The position numbers and the translations under genes were made by a program. A stretch of DNA of 64,000 nucleotides from NCBI RefSeq assembly GCF_050908995.1, contig NC_135118.1, positions 8,308,001-8,372,000 on the forward strand. Direction: 5' to 3'. The notes below the pieces were generated by a model. That model was not told the origin of the DNA, ran no database searches, and saw nothing but the letters and a program-made list of their open reading frames with translations. Below, piece by piece: positions 49,214 through 64,000 of this stretch; within the stretch, counting starts at the first letter, position 1; each line of letters starts with the position of its first letter. Source of the DNA: Andrena cerasifolii. Its lineage: Eukaryota > Arthropoda > Insecta > Hymenoptera > Andrenidae.

Positions 49214-49605
49214 TCACTCCTTTTTACAAAGATAATTTGCATAGAGAATGACTTCGGATAATTTTCAATATTATAAATTATTAGTATATTATTAATTGAT
49301 GACTGGATATTTTTTTCATCCTCTCGGGGTTATTTTTTTTTTAAATATATTGCATTGTCATCCAAACTACGCACGCCTGCAAAGCTTCAAGACAATTGGA
49401 TTGGTGGAATTGGTTTAAATTGTTTTTTATCATTTCAATTAAAAAGAAATTCATTTATGTGTATATTTGTAAAAACACGTTTATAACTTGGTTATAACTT
49501 GACGGTAAGGTGTCAAAATTTGGAGTAGATTGCATAGTGAAGATAGCGATTGACGAACGAAACGTGTGTTAGTTCTGTTTTGACTGAAGGTGTGCGTGTA
49601 ACGCG

Positions 49606-49835
49606 TAGGGTAAATGTCCCAATTACTGCCAGCGTGTCCCTATTACTGCCACTTCCTTTATTTTACTTAATAAACACGCAACATATAAAGAATAGTATAA
49701 AAAAGAATTTGTCATAAAATTGGGACTGTTCTTCTTATTATTATAGTACATTCTTTATACGTTACATTTTTTTAAAGTGAATTAAATAAAGTGGCAATAA
49801 TAGGGACACTGACAGTAAATGGGACATCCACCCTA
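49606..49835. mobile_element. GGGTAAATGTCCC MITE with TA duplication
   Basis: TIRs of about 48 bp: TAGGGTAAATGTCCCAATTA on the left against TGGGACATCCACCCTA on the right. GTGTCCCTATTACTGCCACT mirrors AGTGGCAATAATAGGGACAC. TA at both outer ends. The terminal motif is related to the AAGGTGAATGTCCC family. 230 bp. Confidence 0.85.
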
Positions 49836-52800
49836 TACGTATTATGTTTGTCGAAAAATTTCTCAAAGAAGACGAAGGAAAAGGACAATTTTTTCTGACC
49901 GTTTTCGACAGATCCATGAGACGATATTACGATATCTCGGTTATGCGCGGGCCGATTTCATTGAAATTGGTCTTATTCGAAAGCTTATATGCGGTTCACA
50001 TCAGAAAAATGCCTTTAAATTTAGGAAATATTGCAGGCGTGATGAGATATTAATGAAATAAGTTTCAGGTTAGGTTGGAATAGCCCGGCGACGAGTAAAC
50101 GATAGCGGCAGCGACAGTCGACATACACAGGGTATCTTTCCTGTACTTTCTTTCCTTTCCTTTACGCCGAGACGCTACCGCGTCTCTAGATGGACAATAT
50201 CGCGCACGTGTCGACGTCACGTGTATTTTGGCGAGCGCAGGAGAACCGATTTCATCCTCGCCTGTTCCTCGTGCTCGCGGCGACCTGACCATCGCAATTC
50301 CGCTCGCGAGCCACCGAGCTTGCTCCATCCAACTCGTCATTTTAAACACGAACATCCTCGCAGACTTCTTAAGTCACTCGCATCCGTAAACCGTTAAACT
50401 CGCCGTGGAACAAGAGGGTTTTTCTGGCCAAACGGGTCTTAGCGGTCCGCCGTCTTGCAACCGATTTTACGCAAGTCCAGCTCCCAAGCATTTCTACGCG
50501 CTCGCGGCAAATTTGCTCGTGGAGACGTTGGCGCGAAAACGGGATCAAGCTGGTATCGTCGAATCGGATTATCATCGGCCTCTTATCCTGTTTTGTCAAG
50601 CCTCTCGAGGCCACTTCCCCATGGACTCCGGTTGTCACTGTATCAAAACATTCGAAGTGGAGTTTCAGCTGGCGTTATCGCGGCGATAACGCCGCGCCCC
50701 AAGGTCGCCACCGGGATAATTGGCCAAAGTCGTCGCGGCATTGTGTAACGCGCCGGATAACCCTCGCGATGGTCACTTCCAGAACATTAATTCCTCTCTG
50801 TGCGCACCATCGTCGCGCTGGCGAAAAACTACCCGAGGCTTTTCTAAATCGATTCCCACAATCAGCCCCGAAGTGGACCGAATTTTTAGAATCCGTGCAT
50901 CGCGAAACTTAAGTCGCTGAAGCTTATTAAAAGCAATTTCAGCTACGGACATTCCAAAGTCCATGGAGGGTGGCGCAAAGAGCACGGCCCCGAGGGTACT
51001 TGGGGGTAGGATAGCGCGGGTTTAATAGGGAATGCTTCGTGGGAGTATTTAGGTCGGTATTACGGGGGTTTATTGATCGCAATATGGATTCAGTCGGTCG
51101 CGGATTACCTTCTGGCATGACTGATTTACTCTGTTCGATTGACCTGGTTTCTGTTGTTCGGTGGGACGCGAACGTCCCTGCGCATGCAATCGACACTGCG
51201 CTACGCCACTAGTTCTATTAATAACTTAGGCGTAGTTTGCAGTCGCAATAAGTGCCCGAGTAGCGCATACGTAATGGCTAGATATCTCTCGACTTAGATA
51301 TCAAAGCAACATAGATTTATGGCTTTCGCTCCATCATTTCCTGCCCCCGCCCGCCACGCAAATGCGTGCGGGCTATGGTAAGGCGCACAACAGGTTCTCA
51401 AATAGTCGCCCTATCGCGGCCAGGCCTCTGATAGACATGCCTCTGCCGAGTTACAATAAATATTGCGCGCGCGAAGAATGGTGGAAGTTAATGCATCGAG
51501 CGCTGAAGGAATCTAGCGTTGAACAGTTACGTAAGCTTCGGACTTTTTGCGGCAAAGCGAGGGAATAAGGCTTGAAAAAGCCAAGGCTGATAGCGGCACA
51601 GATGGCGTTTTTAGTAGCTGCTTCGCAGGCGATCGGGTTAGGCTAATGAGAATCGTAAATTTCTGACACGTGACGAAACGTTTCTCTTTAAAGCAGAAAC
51701 GAGCATCATGGCCTGGAGTCTAGAGTAGTCTAGGCCATATCACGTGCAGGCAGTTTTGTAGTAGGGACATGCGACGTTGGCTCTGCTTCCTCTTTTTCAT
51801 ACGCCGCCTTTCTGCTTCTCCGGACCATCTTTTTCCAATCATATTTACACAAAGTCTACTCTGTATTCTGGGATACAGAGCACGTTGCCCTAGTTCGATC
51901 AGAGAATTCGTTAAAACGTACTATGAAGCTGGAGAAAGTTGTCTTCTGGGAGCCCTCTTGCGGAATAACGATCACACCGTTTTAATCCTGTTAATAATTT
52001 TATCGAGCGAATTGTTGGCAAACCTCACTGGACAGTGCTCGAGGCAGAAAGTAACTTAACAACTTGCAACATTTTATCCCAGATCAGATTGAATGAAAGG
52101 AAGAAATCAGCGAAACATCAGGTGTTGCGTTTAAAGTTTAAATTTTAATGTAATTTCATAAATTAAGTTTAGCTAAATTAATTTAGTAAAATTACATTGC
52201 AAACCCAATCTATAATTGAATGCCACGGGACATTCTATCGCCTAATAACTTCCAAAGGAGAATATCCTTGAACCTCCAATATGCACATTATTTGCCCTGA
52301 AATATTAGCGAATGATTACTTGCTTGGTGCATAATCATCACTGTGAATTATTTATTTATACCAGTACCAACTGCAGGTATGCTTCTTCACCTGTGCTTTA
52401 GGTGGCCAATAAGCGTTCACCATTCACGATACAGAATTTCGACATTGCAATCACATTTTCCAACGTTTCAGGTGAAAAGCGCGACGTTTCATGAAATTAT
52501 CGATGTTTCCCAACAAAAGTTAGCCACGTTCTCAAAGCCCACGCCCCACACCCCCTCCGTCAACCCGCCGTTAATGACCCGCCAGTTTCCTCGCGCAAAG
52601 AAGTCAAATTTGAATAGCTCCATCCTTCCGCTCCACAAATTCGTTCTGTTCGAGCACGACGGATATAAATATACGAGCGTGTTTCCACCAGCAGCGAAAA
52701 GGGAAGGGTTCCCTATCGCTCGGAACACGAGCCGCCTAGCGCGCGGTGGAAATCGCTGGGAATTATTTTCGCGGTCGCGCGCGATGTTCGGCGGGTTGAC

Positions 52801-53062
52801 TCACGGCCCGGGCGCGCGCGGAAATTCAGATGCGCCGCAGGATATCTGCATTCACGGCCTTTTTCTGCGCCGCGAAGAAAAGCGGCTCGATGACGAAACT
52901 CGATATGAAACGCCTCCGCCTTCCGATATCTCGAGGAATGGCAGGCCACGGTAACTCTCCCTGCCCGAGGGAGATTCGGAATGGAGTTTGTAACCCGATC
53001 ACCGTGAAAATTTCGATCCCGTTCGATCTTCTGCGAGCTTAAATTGGGTTTACGCGTGTGCG
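49836..53062. other. No gene recognised upstream of the Met exons
   Basis: Repeat-poor compared with the rest. Many ORFs of 60-203 aa on both strands but none with a family signature. This is where an upstream Met exon or intronic enhancers might lie, but none could be identified. Confidence 0.45.
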
Positions 53063-53380
53063 TTAAGGGGGGGCCTTCCTAGTGCGACGGCTGAAAAGAA
53101 TTCTGAGTTTTTGGGGAATTAAAAGAAGAAGCGAGCATTCAACGTACCGTTTTGCACGTTTGCAGCTTTGTTCTGTCAGCTTTTTAGGCTATAAAAAAAA
53201 TTTGCAAGTAAAAATGTTCATTTATGGCGGAATAGAAGCATCGCGAGGAAAACAATATTCTTCTACATGCCACTTATTATGGTTGTCGCTACGGTTACAT
53301 CCACAGAGGTTCGACAGAAATTTGCGGAATGACAGCATTTTGAAAGAAATGTTCGATTTTTACTGATAGCTGCTTTCGAT
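53063..53380. mobile_element. One-ended TTAA element, same family as 7301-8020
   Basis: It starts TTAAGGGGGGGCCTTCCTAG, then TGCGACGGCTGAAAAGAATT, matching the terminal ~40 bp of the 7301-8020 element. No right end was found; the end coordinate is approximate. Confidence 0.55.
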
Positions 53381-53585
53381 CTGTGAAATTATTTTTTTAT
53401 AAGATAGGAACTCATCCGTGGTTCTAACCACAGCGACAACTATAATAAAGAAAATAAACCTTAGTTTTTCCATTTTTAATGACTAGAACAGTCCCCACGC
53501 TATCGTTTGATGGCAACGGATTTTTTTTATTTTTATATATAAAAATAAAAAAATATATATATAAATAAAAAAATATATATATGCA

Positions 53586-53824
53586 ATACTATCTGGCCTT
53601 TTGCTTGCATATTAAGGTATATATATATATATATTTTTATTTTTATATATATATTTTTTTATTTATATATATATATTTTTTTATTTTTATATATATATTT
53701 TTTATTTTTATTTATATATATATTTAGGTATGTTTCAAGTAATATTCAATTTTTTTGTGCTTTTTTATTGCATATATATACATATATATGTATATTAATA
53801 TGCAAGCAAAAGGCCAGATAGTAT
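53586..53824. mobile_element. MITE with 30-bp perfect TIRs and AT-repeat core
   Basis: ATACTATCTGGCCTTTTGCT then TGCATATTAA (53586-53615) is perfectly inverted at 53795-53824. The core is TATATATTTTTATTT repeats, and similar AT repeats also precede the left TIR. Confidence 0.85.
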
Positions 53825-54221
53825 AACCTTATAGTTTTTGTTAAATAAATTCCCGAAGATGGCGTTGGAAAACTGTTCTAAATTTTATTACAATATCCTG
53901 CTGAAAATTCTGCCTTATCTTCTAATCTCTATAAGAATTACTTTCGCAGTGATTGGTTATAAGCGTGCTGAATTCTGATTAAGTTGGAATCAGCTTATAG
54001 TCTCGTTCTCCTGGTGTATTTCTACACTTTTCTAATTCCCATTTCTAACGTCAGCGATTTCAATTAATCTCCTTCTTTTGGAAGCGCCGTGCACGACGAA
54101 GCCGCGACACTCCGAGTTTCGGTAATCCGAATTCCAGCGAGTGTAACCTAGCTCGCCTCCTGCTGGTAGACAATGCCGAGTTTGGGAACTAATAAGCAGT
54201 ATCGACTTACGTATGTTACAG

Positions 54222-62918
<8,697 letters not shown>

Positions 62919-62945
62919 GTGAGGTTAACGATAGTCCGTGAAAAG

Positions 62946-63508
62946 TAGAGACCATGGTACGGTACGTGTAGTAAAAAAACACGTGTACACGGGTACACGT
63001 GTATTACATATATCCGTACCTCGATCCGTGTGGCTTTTAATACACGGGTACCCGTGCACTATTTCACGTGTATTAACGTATTTGTGTATTTTGATCAGAA
63101 TTGGGCATTAACTACGGGAGAATGGGCAATGGCGGTCACTTAAGCAATAAGCGTAATAAAACCGAGTGATGTTTTTCAATTTTAAGGATTACCGTTGCGT
63201 CTAAAAAGAAACTCGCTTATTACCAGTAATGCCTTAATTTTTTCTATCAGAATAGGTAATCGATTAAATAAATCTTGTTAATTTTATAATTGTGTTATTA
63301 GTTAGAATCTGAAAGTTTGTAAAACCATACTTCCCGCATATTATTCTAGTAAATATATTTAAATACATTAATTCTTTTATGAATTTCGCAATCCCTCAGA
63401 GTTCTGGGATATCTATAGATATTAAAAATCAGACGAATCAAAATACGGATACGTTAATACACGTGTACACGTGTATTTAAATCCACGTGAAATAGGGATC
63501 TCTAGTGA
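62946..63508. mobile_element. MITE-like element with six CACGTG E-boxes
   Basis: The ends are roughly inverted: GTAGAGACC on the left and GGGATCTCTAG on the right. Both subterminal regions carry ACACGTGTAC-type repeats. CACGTG occurs at 62980, 62996, 63065, 63460, 63468 and 63484, with further CACGGG/CCCGTG variants. The centre is AT-rich. It starts 28 bp after the last visible Met exon. Element identity is tentative; the E-box counts are direct. Confidence 0.5.
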
Positions 63509-64000
63509 AAAGCCCCAACTGTCTAAAACCAAAGTATCGCGGGGACGGCTCTCGAAGGCTGAGGCCTGCGCGAAACTTGGCCCTCCCCTATCTTCCCTTT
63601 ACGTCGAGCCACCCCTTTGCCGCGGAGTTTTTTTTGTTATCGATGCCGAACCAAACGTCCACGGATACACCATTCGTTGCCACTTTAAAGTATTGTACCA
63701 GAATTCGGCCAGTTGTTAAAAAATATAATATTTACCCCGTGTAAGCAATAAATGTAGCCTTATATTTCCGGCGGTGTACTAAACAAAATATTTACAACGA
63801 AGCTCTCCACATAATAACGATCCGCGAGGCAATTTAAAATGAGATAATTAAGCACATGGCCAAAAGCAGTGCAACGGCCACGAACGGTACATCTACCCTG
63901 GCGTTGGTTTTCAAATGGGGATCGCAAATATTTACCCTAGCAACGTATTTAAATTTAGCTCGTCCCCATCGCCGGCGAAAGGTGTAGGCGCAGCTACAAG
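63509..64000. other. Met intron to the window edge
   Basis: No exon continuing the phase-1 end of the PAS-A exon can be recognised. The short ORFs here are not family-like. Confidence 0.5.

Noticed and set aside
52343..52954. 203-aa open frame upstream of the Met exons
   Set aside because: No recognisable domain; overlapping frames on both strands in GC-rich DNA; composition typical of chance ORFs.

Overview
The window looks like nuclear DNA of an insect, most likely a hymenopteran (ant, bee or wasp). One real host gene can be read: four consecutive coding exons, on the + strand at 54222-62918, of a bHLH-PAS transcription factor. It is best matched to Methoprene-tolerant/germ cell-expressed (Met/gce), the juvenile hormone receptor. 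Both the 5' end and the 3' end (PAS-B and the C-terminus) lie outside the exons I can see. Introns carry canonical GT/AG ends and phases agree across all four exons (689 nt, no stop). No bacterial-type genes, CRISPR arrays or operons are present.

Positions 1-54221 contain no host coding exon that I can support. This part is an AT-rich/GC-rich mosaic with many short non-autonomous transposons, mostly foldback (inverted-repeat) elements. Groups seen: (a) elements bounded by TTAA, many of which start TTAAGGGG (7301-8020, 14864-15521, 33090-33482, 41431-42131, right ends at 46418 and 47979, a left end at 53063), plus two copies of a TTAACCCTTAACTGG family (12639-12931, 37868-38155); (b) TA-flanked mariner-like elements and AAGGTGAATGTCCC / GGGTAAATGTCCC elements; (c) a Transib-like element (17892-18969) with CACAGTG ends and a CCGCA duplication, and a broken relative at 25255; (d) two Helitron-like elements (17176-17393 and 32276-32492), one with an internal empty-site control; (e) a TIR transposon with a frameshifted ORF (23349-24217); (f) a complete 5S-rRNA-headed SINE with a 13-bp target duplication (40950-41192), nested in another element; (g) a mitochondrial 12S rRNA insertion (about 6539-7168) in the centre of a palindromic element.

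The Met introns are also repeat-rich. Intron 54389-56145 holds a Jockey-like LINE 3' end whose tail has grown into a ~365 bp (TAA)n array, followed by a hAT-like MITE with an 8-bp duplication. Intron 56398-62569 holds a ~1 kb tandem array of ~82-bp units, a tRNA-like Pol III unit and a GC-rich block. The sequence after the last exon carries an element with six CACGTG E-boxes.

A GC/CpG-rich block at about 36.1-37.0 kb is the best candidate for an upstream promoter or first exon, but this is inference. All alignments were done by eye between copies inside the window; family names rest on terminal motifs and target duplications, not on database searches.
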